From assembly GCF_027943255.1 (NCBI RefSeq), contig NC_072893.1:22280001-22344000 (forward strand): a stretch of 64,000 bases of DNA, read 5' to 3'. The notes beneath the pieces are model-generated. The model searched no databases, was not told the origin of the DNA, and saw only the letters and a list, made by a program, of their open reading frames with translations. A program made the position numbers and the translations under genes. Position 1 is the stretch's first letter; every line of letters starts with the position of its first letter. Below are positions 1 to 10,984 of this stretch, piece by piece. This DNA is from Anastrepha obliqua. Its lineage: Eukaryota; Arthropoda; Insecta; Diptera; Tephritidae.

Positions 1-875
1 ACATTACCTACTCCAGTTTTGACTACCGGAGTTGTATACTACAAACGTCAACTCTGGGTGTATAACCTATGCATACATGATGAAGTAAATAATGTTGGAC
101 ACATGCACGTTTGGGATGAACATATTGCATCAAGAGGCGCACAAAAATCGCATCTTATCTTTTGTACCACATAAAAAACTGCTTGCCGTCGCTACAGAAG
201 AAATCACTCTTTATAGTGACAGTTGTGGGGGCCAAAACCGAAATATTAAAGTGGTTTTGGCTCTTTCTTATGTTCTACAACATTCGAAAATTGAAAAAAT
301 TGACATGTAATTTTTTGTACCGGCGCACAGTTTTTCAACATGCGACCAAGATTTTGGAATAATAGAAAGGCAGAAAAAGCACCATCCCCATATTTTCCAT
401 CCCGATGATTGGTTAAATGTAATTAATTCCGCTAAGAAAAAAAGTCCTAAATTCAATGTTCATCAGATGACGAAAGATTTGCTTTTTAGTACAAGAACTT
501 TGGAAGAATCTATTACACATAGGAAGGTTTCAACTAAAAAAAGGGAAGGTCGAATGGCTTAAAATTAAATGGATTCAGTTGCGAACAGGAAAGCCAAAGA
601 AAATGTTTTATAAGTACAATTATGTTGAAAATGATTTACTTTTCAGTACACTAGATCTGACAAAATAATCTGGTACGGGTCGCCCTTCGCTTTATTTTCC
701 ATCTCAATTACTGGCCCTGTTTCCAAATGGACGCGCTATAACTAAAGAGAAGAAAAAGGATTTGATACATCTTTTGAAATTTGTGCCTTCAGTGAATCGC
801 GACTTTTACCAATCACTTAATTTAGGGGTTGTTGTGCAAAATGAAGAATCAGAAATTGAAGAAAATGACGAATAG
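1..875 (+). pseudogene. Remnant of a DUF7869-like transposon-derived protein gene
   Basis: Conceptual translation gives a recognisable but broken protein running in from the left edge. Frame 1 (1-174) reads [20 protein letters not shown] and then a [12 protein letters not shown] block. The reading then moves to frame 2 with the hallmark YSDSCGGQNRN (about 221-253). After one in-frame TAA (308-310) it goes on with a stretch containing FHPDDW. A further shift gives IKWIQLRTGKPKKMFYKYN (about 560-625), and the last block, SLYFPSQLLALFPNG onward, ends at a TAG (873-875). I associate the SDxCGGQNRN motif and this block order with the DUF7869 proteins that are multi-copy in insect genomes and probably transposon-encoded. 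At least three frame changes and two stops mean no protein is made. The family name is from memory; the broken state is direct observation. Confidence 0.6.
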
Positions 876-1754
876 CAATTTTTCTCATCACTTCAAGGAT
901 GACTAACCATCACGTCCTATTTGCTTAGTAAGCGCTAAAAGTGCCTATACGTTTATACCAAAGTCATGATGAGACAATAAAATATTTATTTTCTTAAGTT
1001 AATTTGTAGTATTCAAGGAATGTATTTTCAGTTTAATTAAATGTTTCAAACCTTCCTAAAAAGGCTGTTTAATTTTTAATTACCTATTAACTTTGTCACT
1101 AATTATTAGGAAATGACTAAATTGAGGCTTAGGCAAGGATGGTACTGAGAACAGAATAACGTTTAGAAAATATAAATAGTACAACTAAATAAGGATACTA
1201 ACGAACAATTTTTGTCAAGTATTTTTCTCTAAAATATCTCCATTTTAATATTATATTATTTTTAAGTTTTTAGAATTAAGCTCAAGCATTGTAAAATAAC
1301 TTATGATTGCGTGTTTGATTAATAAATAAATAAATAAAAAAATCAGAGAACTACAAAAAAATTAAAATTTTTTTTCAGCTAAATTTTAGAATGATTCGCT
1401 GATGATCTACGTTGTTTGGCACTAATTTATATTCTTTTAGTTTAAGTGTGTCGATAGTACAGACATAATGTGTCCATCTCTTGTGGAATACCTTTTCATT
1501 CAAGTGGCTTCACATTAGCGCATCTGCCAATTAAATTTCTAAATACACTGTTGACGGCCTGTGGCTCTATCTCATGACTGCCTGAGACAATATTCGCCTT
1601 AAAGGTTTTAATTGCTTCTGAATTCTGAAATTCCGCTTAACAACGACTTTTCAGAACAGGAACTTTTCAGGAGTTGATCAAGCTTTGAAATTTGGATTGA
1701 AATTTGAAAAACCTGATCCAAGATGCACCAAGAGATTTGGGCTAAAAAGCCCAT
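876..1754. other. AT-rich intergenic DNA, no feature recognised
   Basis: No coding signature or paired inverted ends were found. There is a short (AAAT)n run near 1320-1340 and otherwise ordinary AT-rich sequence. Confidence 0.5.
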
Positions 1755-1759
1755 TGTAT

Positions 1760-2665
1760 TTAAAGCTCTGGAAAGCGAAAGGGTAGATAGTCAAGGAGGA
1801 AAGGAGAGAAGTGACAGAAGGAAAAACATAGAATAGAATAGAGGAATAGAGGTAGTTGGACCTGTGAGAATTTTCCAGATTCTTTGATAAATCTAAAAAT
1901 ATCCTCCAGTTTGAGAGAACGAATTTTACTTGTTCTCATGAAGTCGGAACCTAAAATTCGTAGCATTGCTCTAGCAAATGCGGGACACTCACAGAGAAAA
2001 TGCTCAGTGCCATTCGCCTTCTCTAAGCAAGACAGGCAAATCGGGTTCTCAATGATTCCAATGACGGTCATATGTTTGCCCCATGGATTGTGTCCTGTAA
2101 TAATAACGATCATCAACCGAACCTCTTTTCTTCGAAGTTTTCGAAGAAAGTCCGACAGTTTTCTGTTCAGACTTGCCACAAAATACTTTGTAGTTCTGGA
2201 GCGTTTCAGACCGGACCATCGCTCTTTATGTAAATTGCATACATATTCGATACCCACACGTACTTTCAGGTCCATCCTACTAAGTTTTAGGAAAAAAATC
2301 GCTAATTTCCCGTTTGGTTCTTTCACAAAGCACTTGGCTACTCTGTAGGATCTCAACTCAAACCGACGACGCCACAATATCCAGGCACCCAAATAATGCA
2401 AACTTTTGTTGTGTTTTGCAACTCTGTTCGATTTTGTCTTACATTCATCGTAGATTAGCAATAGCTTTTAATGCAGCTTGACTGCCACTACAAATTCCAA
2501 TACTACTACCCCGCCACTTTTTCTCAATTATGCCACATTCAAGCCATCTGTTCTGAAGCGTAGGGCAGATCCGCTACCATCACTGGTTTTGAATCCGGCG
2601 GTGTAGAAACTGTAAGAGCTTCCACGAAATTCGAGAGCTAAGATGCCTAAATATAACTCCAGCTC
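1760..2665 (-). pseudogene. 3' end of an RNase H-bearing LINE, with an internal duplication
   Basis: Read on the minus strand, the upstream part (about 2665-2460) has degraded RNase H blocks such as GSQAALKAI. An open frame of 233 codons follows and ends at 1760. It has the LINE C-terminal pattern: a GHNPWGKHMTVIG block, a CLSC pair, then TEHFLCECPAFARAMLRILG, which is the cysteine/histidine motif after RNase H in I/Jockey/R1-type non-LTR retrotransposons. Two successive blocks, RVAKCFVKEPNGKLAIFFLK and TTKYFVASLNRKLSDFLRK, correspond to the same segment of the copy at 27,290-27,995, so this copy carries a divergent tandem duplication of about 40 codons. The endonuclease and most of the reverse transcriptase are absent. 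Confidence 0.7.
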
Positions 2666-3779
2666 GTTTTTGCGTAAAACAAAATACTAAAGCTTTTATG
2701 CGGTTGCATTTGTTGTATTTTTAATAACTTTCTTTATCGTGTAACTCATCTGAGTCGAACAAAACATATCTGGTTTAACTCTCGGTAAAGTGAAGTAAGT
2801 GTGAATATGAATAGTTAAACGTATAAAAAGTAACACAAACATAAAATTTTCCTCACCTCTTTAACTCCCGCTCCCTACCTACGCACAATTTATTTCCTTT
2901 AACAAGATACCCATTGTATGTAAATCCAATTATTCGATTTATTTTTATACCCAAACTATCTCCAGCTTTCTGTGGAATTTGGCTGTGAGGGCTTTTCTAC
3001 TGACGTTTCACTTGATGCGCTCACTCAAGCCGTCAGCGACTACGCTGGGTGTCAATGCATATTTAACCATTGATTGACCGCAGACAATAGGAAGCCAAAC
3101 GCTTTATGTTCAATATGTATTTAGGCGCACGAAGAATTGACACCAATGGCAATCGACAAAGGCGTATTGACACAAACATACAAGCACTCACTCATCCATC
3201 GTACATATTTACGTATGTATCTCTGTTGAGACAATAGCCATCAACGGCACTTGGCTGTGCAGCAGGGAACTCGTACTTGTACGTACGGCAGCAGAGTGGC
3301 AATATGATCTAATGGGATTGGATAGGATAGAAAAGAGACATAACAGCCGATTGCACGGTGGCTTGGGCAAATTAAATGCACACATGCCGTCTTAGACTAG
3401 TCTGTTAGTGCGTGAAGTGTACAGGATGTGGGTCTTGGTTTCGCATAAAACCTATCTAAGGCACAGAGGCGTCGTAAAAATTATTCAATTTAGGGACAAT
3501 ATCAAGCGTATGACGTTAGTTGAAGAAAAAGCCAGGACTTAAGAGATTGTAAGGATGTACTCCCTCCTGCCGTAAGTTCTGTTACAAGTTAAGTCCGTTA
3601 CGCGTATGAAATTATAATACTTTTTTAATTAAGTTTTAGTTTAATTAGTTTTATTTAATCATGCATTTAAATATGTATTAGAAAGAATAAATATGTAGAA
3701 GAAAGAAAAATTTTAAATCTTCATTCGAAATGGTCACCATTTGCATTTACCAAAGCTTTCAAACGATTAGACCATTCAG
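2666..3779. other. Intergenic DNA, no feature recognised
   Basis: Mixed-composition non-coding sequence. The part from about 3560 to 3780 is probably the 3' flank and untranslated end of the maT-like copy that follows on the minus strand, but I could not pair its terminal repeat. No splice-linked open frames were seen. Confidence 0.4.
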
Positions 3780-4150
3780 TTATTGTTAGTTTCCATGAAA
3801 ATTGACGTCGTTGCTCGAACCAAAGATTGTTTGAGGCTCTCCAAATTTCTGTGAGGTCTTCGACAAGCCATGTTCTCCAATTCTGACCACAAACTGTAGT
3901 CCAATGGATTCAGATCTGGACTTCCAGACGGCCAATCTTCTGTGGCTATGAACCCAGGAATATCGTTTTTTAGCAACTGCAGGATGGTTTTTGCCTTATG
4001 GGCTGGAGCGGAGTCTTGCTAGGAGATCCAACGCTCTCAATTGAAGAGAGCACGGATCAACTGCTTCCCCACGCCGTCTAAGACATCCTCTTGGTACACT
4101 TTTTCCCCGGTCTTAATCACTTTTTCGCAGAAATTATACATCTTCAAAAA
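3780..4150 (-). pseudogene. C-terminal half of a maT-like (DD37D) transposase
   Basis: The minus strand reads a transposase C-terminus: FCEKVIKTGEKVYQEDVLDG, then QDSAPAHKAKTILQLL, then EDWPSGSPDLNPLDYSLW and ELENMACRRPHRNLESLKQ. The Asp of QDSAPAH and the Asp of NPLDY are separated by 37 residues, the spacing of the maT (DD37D) branch of the Tc1/mariner superfamily. Two in-frame stops lie just before QDSAPAH, so it is dead. The N-terminal half is missing here. A matching N-terminal half lies about 1 kb away on the opposite strand (4979-5720). Confidence 0.75.
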
Positions 4151-4536
4151 GTTTTGCTAACAACTCTAGGCCGAGTCCACGCGTTGGTCTCTTTAGCTCA
4201 TCCAGTAGGCAGAATTCATACAAAGCTATAACAAGCGAGAGCGGTGGTTGTGGATATTTGTGCGTCGAGTTTTGGGCCAAATTAAATAGGAAAGTCTCCA
4301 GTCACCTTGCAGTTTTCATCACAGCATGAATTGCCAAAGCGGTTTTGGAAGAACTGATCACAAAGTTTTTTATGTTATTTTAGGCAGAAGATCTAAAAGC
4401 TTTCTTAAAAAACCTGTGCTCGAAAAAGAAAGAGTGTGTCAAGGTTTTAAAAGAAAGTATGTGGACGAAAAAAATTAGTAGCCCATGAGCAAGTAAATCT
4501 CCATAATTGTAAAATAAAAAGCAATGCCTATTTTCA
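4151..4536. other. Intergenic DNA, no feature recognised
   Basis: No open frame with recognisable similarity. It may hold more decayed maT sequence on the minus strand, but I cannot align it. Confidence 0.35.
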
Positions 4537-4765
4537 CACTAAACCTACCGATATTTTATGTATTTCTATTCCTACCAAAGTGGGTCAAATGACCCGTCTT
4601 TAAAATATTATATATATTATTAAAATCACATATATTTCTCGGTAAAACAATTAGCAAGAGAAGAGTAAATCTGAAGGCAAACGACGATTTAATAATGTTG
4701 TTTCTAAGAACTTCTGACAAAAAGTTTAAAATGGGTCATTTGACCCGTCCATGGTAGGTTTAGTG
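4537..4765. mobile_element. piggyBac-like MITE, 229 bp
   Basis: A 13-bp perfect terminal inverted repeat, CACTAAACCTACC at 4537-4549 and GGTAGGTTTAGTG at 4753-4765, bounds the element. The right flank is TTAA (4766-4769). The left flank is TTCA (4533-4536), one change from TTAA, which is the piggyBac target. Inside each end sits a 14-bp near-palindrome, GGGTCAAATGACCC (4582-4595) and GGGTCATTTGACCC (4733-4746). There is no coding capacity, so it would be non-autonomous. Confidence 0.65.
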
Positions 4766-4978
4766 TTAAAAGTTTAGTACATTTTCGATGTTTTAGCGTC
4801 ATTTGTTTTCAGTAACAAGAATTAGTGTACGAACGAGAAATAATAAAACAAATCGATTGTAAGTTAATTTTGCCCAAAAAGCGCATGGAAAATCCTACCA
4901 TGTCCCATACTATGCAGCTCGTCGTTAATTCGTTCTAATAGGCGGCGAAATTTGGTAACTACAACTCATATAAACATA

Positions 4979-5720
4979 CAGGGTGCATACGGTATTCGAG
5001 GACCCGCATTTATGTGGCTACAACTTCATGAAACCACTATTTTTCACTTTGCTCTTTTTCAGATGCGACATAGACGACACATCTGAACTCAAGAAATTAA
5101 GAGATATGTAGTTATCGTCGCCATATCTGCAAATCACACCGATTTAGAAATCTCTAAATTTCTTAAGTGCGCCCGCTCATTCGTTCAGAAGATTCGCCGT
5201 GAATTGGAAGCAACAGTCGGCGATGCAAAATCTGTTGCAAAACGCAAAAAGCACAAGGAACGCTCTGAAACTGTCCGATCTGCAGAACTGCAGAATTTAA
5301 TCAACAAATGCAAGCGATCATGAGCGAAGACCCTTTAAAATCAATGAGAGCCCTTGGGAGGGAGCTTCATATTTGTCAGGGTCTTATCCATCGAGTTTTC
5401 CATGACGATCTACGGCATAAGTCCCACGTCAAAAGACAGTTCATGTCAGAGCAAACAGCGAAAGAACAGTTATCCTACTAAAACGTCTTCTACACAGAAT
5501 GAAACACCCTGAAATTGTTTTTTTTTTTGGTCGAAAAAAATGTTGACCAAGATCAAATGACCAACCGCAGAAGTGATTAGAATTGTCATTGAGGACCAAA
5601 TCTGTAGTGGCTATGTTTCCATAATATTTACAAAGGTTCCTGTTGTCATGCAAACGACATTTCCAACTCTTATGGTTTTAGACGTTGTGAGCAACAAATC
5701 TACATGTTATGAACAAATTT
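4979..5720 (+). pseudogene. N-terminal half of a maT-like transposase
   Basis: The block starts at CAGGGTGCATACGG, preceded by TA, a plausible terminal repeat and target site. Conceptual translation with frame corrections gives helix-turn-helix-like sequence: ISKFLKCARSFVQKIRRELE, then MRALGRELHICQGLIHRVF and SHVKRQFMSEQTAKEQ, then a decayed catalytic core with DQDQMTNRR. These are blocks expected in the first half of maT/DD37D transposases. There are several frameshifts and stops, and the sequence decays after about 5720 without reaching the second catalytic Asp. Orientation is opposite to the C-terminal half at 3780-4150, so the two are either different copies or parts of one inverted element. 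Confidence 0.6.
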
Positions 5721-5788
5721 CTACTGTTGTTGTTGTTTTGAGCTAATATTTTAACTTCACTCTATGTTTTGCTCGTCTTTTCCATCTA

Positions 5789-6102
5789 AAGGGTGGTTAA
5801 ATTTCAAGGGCCGATGTTGAATGGGAACCACACCTAAACGTCAACGTTTGGGGTTATTTGTAAGAAAAGATGTACGTCGATAAATCAGCAACAAGAGCAA
5901 GAGCTAAAGGATGAGATAATTCGGCACATTAACGGCATAGAATCTCAATTATGCCTCAGCGTCATCGAAAATTTGGACCATCCGATATGGAGGTGTGTCG
6001 CCGACCATACCAATATTATCATAATAAAGAGAAATGACAATAATTTCTTAAAAAAATTGTATTTTATTCAAAATCAACACCGCCCCTTGAAACTTAACCC
6101 TT
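5789..6102 (+). mobile_element. Internally deleted Tc1/mariner element, about 0.31 kb
   Basis: Imperfect terminal inverted repeats (AAGGGTGGTTAAATTTCAAG at the left, the complement of CTTGAAACTTAACCCTT at the right) sit next to TA dinucleotides. Between them is the last part of a transposase: NVWGYL, then a decayed block resembling ELKDEIIRHINGIESQLCLS, then MEVCRR. This resembles the C-terminal tail of mariner-like proteins after the third catalytic residue. Everything upstream has been deleted, leaving a MITE-sized derivative. Confidence 0.6.
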
Positions 6103-6111
6103 AATATATAA

Positions 6112-6290
6112 TTGGCGCGTACACCCTTTCTGGGTGTTTGGCTGAGCTCCTCCTCCTATTTGTGGTGTGCGTCTTGATGTTGTTCCACAAATGGAAGGAC
6201 CTACAGTTTCAAGCCGATTTCGAACGGCAGATACTATATGAGGAGCTTTTTCTCTCTGAATTCCGAATGGTAGTCACGCACGGCTTCTTT
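6112..6290 (-). repeat. tRNA-derived SINE copy, internally deleted
   Basis: On the minus strand this matches the SINE at 19,905-20,215: part of the head (GTGCGTGACTACCATTCGGA) is joined directly to the AAAAAGCTCCTCATA segment, so the B box region and adjacent body are missing. The tail includes the GGAGGAGGAGCTC segment and ends in an AT run near 6110. Confidence 0.65.
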
Positions 6291-6299
6291 TCCATCTCC

Positions 6300-6946
6300 G
6301 CCTCAATAAAACTTCATCAAGTGTTAGACGGTCTTCCTCTGTGGTGGCTGCACTGCGGTTTCCATTTAACTGCAGGTGACGCCCTTATTAGGTCGCGTAA
6401 TGTGTGGCCAAGCCAGCTTTATTTCTGTTTGGTATTATAACTTCCTTTGAGTTTTGGAAAGTGTTTTGAATGGTATTCGGCCAGAATATGCGCACGATTT
6501 TACGGCCGCTGCAGCGGTGAATAAAAGTTGGAAGTGCTTGCGCTTCTTTTTGCGACTGATTCCACGTTTCACAGGCGTATAGTAAAGCTGAACCGACTTT
6601 ACGTAGACTCAAATATCCGTAATTTGGTATTTCTAAATATCTGTTGCAAGCGCCATATGGAGCTAAGTTTGCTGGACGCTGTCTGTGCTTCTTTTATTCC
6701 TTCTTTAATATCTGCACTGGATCTTCCATTCGCCTCGCTAACACTGCCAAGGGAAGTAAAGGAGTTTACTTCTTCGATCGGAGACCCGTTTATGGGGAAG
6801 TTGGCAGTGTTAAGCGCCATTGCTTTCATAGCTTTGAGTTTTAAGATATTTAATTTCAAGCCCGATTTGCTTGCAATTGAATAACTGCGTTCAAATTCGT
6901 TGCATAGCAGTTTGATTATGCGCAAGTGAGGAGATATCGTCCGCAT
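6300..6946 (-). pseudogene. RTE-like LINE, C-terminal part of the reverse transcriptase
   Basis: The minus-strand translation contains SGLKLNILKLKAMKAMALN, then SPIEEVNSFTSLGSVSEANG, then SKLSSIWRLQQIFRNTKLRI, and after a frame break SALLYACETW and RKIVRIFWPN. This is the thumb-side end of a LINE reverse transcriptase, where intact copies read EEVxxFxYLGS, TKxRIF and LLYGxETW. A further broken block, WKPQCSHHRGRPSNT, follows near 6310-6360. No RNase H follows, which suits the RTE group rather than the RNase H-bearing LINEs elsewhere in the window. Frameshifts make it inactive. The copy at 41,942-42,388 is the same type. Confidence 0.7.
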
Positions 6947-7004
6947 TGTACAAATTTTCTAGACGATCTGTTATACCCCAGCGAATACCTCTCTTCTTTT
7001 TGAG

Positions 7005-7473
7005 TTACGTGAGTTAGCTGACATCGTTAAGATATCAAAAGAATATGTTGGCTTTATATTGCATGAGCATTTGACTATAAGAAAGTTCTGTTCAAAGTGG
7101 GTGCCGCGTTTGCTCACTGTTGACCAAACCAGCACCGTGTCACAAGTCAATCAAAACAATGGCAAAACTACACGAATCGAATTTCGAATTGCTCCCACAT
7201 AAACCGTATTCAACAGATTTGGCTCCCAGCGACTACTGGCTATTCGCAGATCTAAAAAGAAATGTTCGCCGGTAAGAAATTACACTTGAAACTGAAACTA
7301 TTGCTGAAACTGAGGTTTTTTTTTTTGGGCAAAAGATAAATCCTTCTACAAAAGTGGATTGAAATGGTTTCAGCGGAGCTGGAATGATTGCGTTGTGCTT
7401 GATGAATAACACTAATTTGAAAAAAAAAAAAATTGTTTTCCTTGTTTGGCCCGGGACTTTCCAGCTCATGTGT
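7005..7473 (+). mobile_element. Internally deleted mariner (DD34D) copy
   Basis: The sequence reads LADIVKISKEYVGFILHEHL and then CSKWVPRLLTVDQ, the mariner helix-turn-helix and WVPRLLT motif. It then jumps to CHKSIKTMAKLHESNFELLP and STDLAPSDYWLFADLKRN, the second and third catalytic regions, so about 100 codons in the middle are deleted. The right end, CCCGGGACTTTCCAGCTCAT, resembles the terminal repeat of the fuller copy at 58,526-59,766, with TA at 7474-7475. The left end was not found. Confidence 0.7.
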
Positions 7474-8365
7474 TATGGTAGAGTGGGGATCGCCATTCAT
7501 TTGATTGCTCAAGGAATATACATTTCGGGTAAAACATGGCAAGAAGAAACTTCACAAAAGAGACTTATTGCCCTATATTAGAGAGCAGTGATTCTCAACA
7601 TAAGATTGGCATACCAATATTTACGAATATCAGCTAATCTTCTAAGAAATAACATTTCGCATAGCGGACACTATATATCTGGCCATAGCTGTATGGGCAT
7701 GTGTGAGTACATATGTATATGCATGTGTGGATATGCAACGCTATTCCACATGCATACAAACATAAATAAATAAATACTAATCTGTTTGCCTTTCAACTTG
7801 CAAATCGTTTAGTTTATTTAATATTCTTGACTATGGCGAGCTTGCGGTCGTGGGAGATGGCGAGGAGATAAAAGCTTACCTTGCCACATTGTCTCCAGTG
7901 GAATTACCGACTGTGCATTGTGCATTTCTACCTTTCTCGTTCAAAGGTATATATGTATTAGTATGTGTATACTCATACATATGCACATATGCATGTATAT
8001 TTGAGGCTACTTAGGTTTGCTACTTGAAATATTAGATAATAAATACACAGAAAGCAATTGGGCTTGAGTTGAACTTGTGATTTGGTTGAGAGCCAAATAT
8101 TTTTGTTGATACGTTGAACATCTGTATACCCATAGGAGATAGCGTTTTATCGAATTACAAATGGATTTTTTTTATCCAATTCAAATTTCGGCTTGAAATA
8201 CTTTTTGGCATTTTTTTTTTAATTATTTAAAAATCATTATTTTCACTATATAAAAAATCTGTATTTATCTGTATTATAAACTAAGTTTAGTAAAATTAAA
8301 AATAAAAAAAAAACGATTAGCAGCTTATTGAGAATTTTTTACATGGAATTGCCACAACTTCTTTA
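7474..8365. other. Intergenic DNA with CA/TG and TA microsatellite stretches
   Basis: There are ATGTATATGCATGTG-type simple repeats near 7700-7760 and 7940-8000, and A/T runs near 8160-8320. No coding or mobile-element signature was found. Confidence 0.4.
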
Positions 8366-8733
8366 TAGGGTTTTTCAATAAGGGCAGGTAGATGTTGAAA
8401 TTGAATAAAATGGCGTTTGTTGTGTGGCACGTAGCGCCGTCTTACTGGAACCACATGTCGTCTAGGTCCATATGGTTCAATATGGGCCATAAGAAATTGG
8501 AAGGGCCACCACGTCTACCGAAAAATGGGCGCAATGCGTGCAGCGTTTGCGTTAATGAACACTCATTTTGATAATAAAGTTTTATCATTTGAACGTGCTG
8601 TTCAATCGTTTAACTTGCCATGATGATTTGGCATAAACAACTGAATAATAAACAAAAGATTTGACAGATATCACCAAAACAAAATGGCTGCCATAGGGCT
8701 CCAAAATCGACCCACGCCAATTGAAAAACCCTT
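8366..8733 (-). mobile_element. Internally deleted DD41D mariner-like element, 368 bp
   Basis: The ends are an inverted repeat built on AGGGTTTTTCAAT (left) and ATTGAAAAACCCTT (right). The left TA is 8364-8365 and the right TA is 8734-8735. On the minus strand, near the low-coordinate end, a transposase scrap reads DLDDMWFQ, a stop, then DGATCHTTNAI. This matches the second-catalytic-Asp block of the DD41D copies at 16,102-17,039 and 24,800-25,403. The right TA is also the left TA of the mariner that starts at 8736. Confidence 0.7.
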
Positions 8734-8735
8734 TA

Positions 8736-9836
8736 TCAGGTCAGACCATAAGTTCGTGCGTATTTGCATACAAAAAATTATTCGCGGAACATAACGGAAC
8801 TATTCATATTTTCTTTGATATATAATGCATTCAACAAGTGATTTTAAACACTGTTCACCGAGAGAATCCCTCGAGTGTAAGGATTGCGCAGAAGTAGTTT
8901 TCAAAATTCCGAAGTGGTCGTCCTGAAGTCTTTAACTCCGACGCCTTCCTTGAACTCGTGGAAGCTGAGCCAAATTTGCCAGTCGATATGATAGCTCAGA
9001 GGTTAAATTCATCGTATGGAACAGTTCACAGGCACCTGGTTCAGTTGGGAAAGATTTCAAAGCTGGGAAAATAGGTTCCGTAAAGATTTTCCGTCGCCAA
9101 CCTTCAGCAGAGAGTGAATGTGTGTTCTCAGCTGCTGCAACGGCTTGAAAATAAAAGTTTTTTAAACCGTATCGTTACTGGTGCTGGAAAACGGGTCCTT
9201 CGGTAAAATAATCCTGCTCGCAAACGGCAATGGTTAGATGAAGATGAAACACCAGAACCGACCCCTAGAGATGACCTTCACCCCAAGCAGATTCATCTGT
9301 CTATTTGGTGGGATATGGCCGGTATTTCTTATTATAAACTTCGGGAACCAAACCAGACGATAACTGCTGATTATTATTCTCATCAGCTATCAAACCTGAA
9401 TGAGGCACTTAACAAAAATCGACCGTCTTTAGTGAATAGACGCAAAGTTTTGTTTCACCACGACAACGCAAGACCTCCTCATACCGCAAGGCAAACATTA
9501 GGCAAGCTGAACGAGCTCGGATGGGAGCTAATGCCGCATCCACCATACTCTCCGGATATCACACCTTGTGATGATCACCTTTTCCGTGGACTTCAATCCC
9601 ATATGAGTAATAAGAACTACTCCGCAAAAGAAGCTATAAAAAGGGATATCGAAGCGTATTTTGGCTCCAAGGAAAAACCATTTTTTGAGCAGGGAATTAA
9701 AAATTTGCCTAAACGTTGGGAAGACATTGTTAAAAATGAGGGAAAATATATTGTTGATTAACAAATACTTTAAACAACTTTTTTATTAATTTTAAAGTCA
9801 CCTTTAAAAAACGCACGAACTTATGGACTGACCTGA
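8736..9836 (+). mobile_element. Near full-length mariner (DD34D), about 1.1 kb, dead
   Basis: Paired ends TCAGGTCAGACCATAAGTTC and GAACTTATGGACTGACCTGA are flanked by TA on both sides (8734-8735, 9837-9838). An open frame of 148 codons (9315-9761) has LREPNQTITADYYSHQLSNL, then FHHDNARPPHTARQTLGKL, then HPPYSPDITPCDDHLFRGLQ, and ends GKYIVD. This is the C-terminal half of a mariner transposase. Upstream, the N-terminal half is legible only with frame changes. Two catalytic-core oddities: an extra Pro in NARPPHTA lengthens the Asp-Asp interval by one, and the usual SDYHLF reads CDDHLF. The complete ends with a broken gene suggest a moderately old insertion. Confidence 0.85.
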
Positions 9837-10131
9837 TAGTATGCGCCTCTCTATCGGTAAGCTAACTGGGGCGGCCTCCAATGTTTATAGCTGGGATAAG
9901 ATTTTACATCTTCTCTATTTTTGTGACTGTTTGCCAATTTATATTAATATTTTAAATATTTTTTAGCTGAATGCATATTTTCTATCAAAATAACAATTTT
10001 ATCTTACTGCCCCTTAATAGTGAGCGAATAATAAAACCATATAAAAATAAGCATAGGGTTAATGGCTACCCTTGCTTGGGGCCCACTTGGACAAATATTC
10101 AAAATTCGTTGGCATGTAATAAAATCATTTA

Positions 10132-10980
10132 AGGTGTTGCTCAATAAGTTTTGCGGCTCGATAAAAAAAACACAATTTTATGGTTTGGAATACAATTTCT
10201 TATTTAGTATAGTCTCCCTGAGCATAAATACATTTGTTGCAAAGAGATTCCATTGTATGAATTCCATCACTGAAGTGAGAATCTGGAAGGGCTGGAAAAT
10301 ACGCTTATACAACTGTTTTGACCTCATCATTTGATGAAAGAGGCATGAATTTTTGTAGGCCTGCAAATAGATGGAAGTCGCTAAGGCCCAAATCTGGTGA
10401 ATACGGTGGATGCTCAAACACTTCGAACTTTAATTCATGGATTTTTAGCCAATGCCAAAATGTTGTTGTGACGAATAGCGTTATCTTGATGAAAAATAAT
10501 TTTTCCTTTTGCAAACTGGGCATTTTTTCACGATTTTTTTTCTTCAGCTGGTCGAAAAGGTTACAATAAAATTCAGAATTTAAGCAGTTTGAAAGCAATC
10601 GGCTAACAAAATTCCTTTCGCATCCCCAAAACAAAAACTGCTGAGGAAGTATGTAGCATTCGAATGCTTTTTTGTTCCATTGTTAGCGCATGCGGCACCC
10701 ATTGCGCACACAGCTTACTGAAGCCCAGTTCTTCAGCCAAAATATCGCTTACATTGCTCAATGAGATTTCTAAGGCTTCCACTAAGTAGTTTTCAGTCAC
10801 TCGACGATTTTTCACGATTTCCACTATTGTTACTACTATTTTTGGATGTCCTTGATGTGGATCGTCTCCAAGGCTTGTACGACTACGTTTAAATAGAGCA
10901 TTTCATCTTTCTACTGTACTAATTGATGACGAAAAGTCCTTACACACTTTCAACAATTCTTCATAAATTTCTTTTGTTTC
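10132..10980 (-). mobile_element. mariner (DD34D), one end present, dead
   Basis: The low-coordinate end begins AGGTGTTGCTCAATAAGTTT after a TA. Minus-strand translation gives the N-terminal block VEIVKNRRVTENYLVEALEI with SLSNVSDILAEELGFSKLCA, then QWVPHALT. With frame corrections the catalytic blocks FHQDNAIRHNN and SPDLGLSDFHLFAGLQKFM follow, whose Asp residues are 34 apart. The same family is seen at 21,810-22,836 on the other strand. The 5' end is missing: the sequence changes to LINE near 10,985. Confidence 0.75.
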
Positions 10981-10984
10981 ATGT

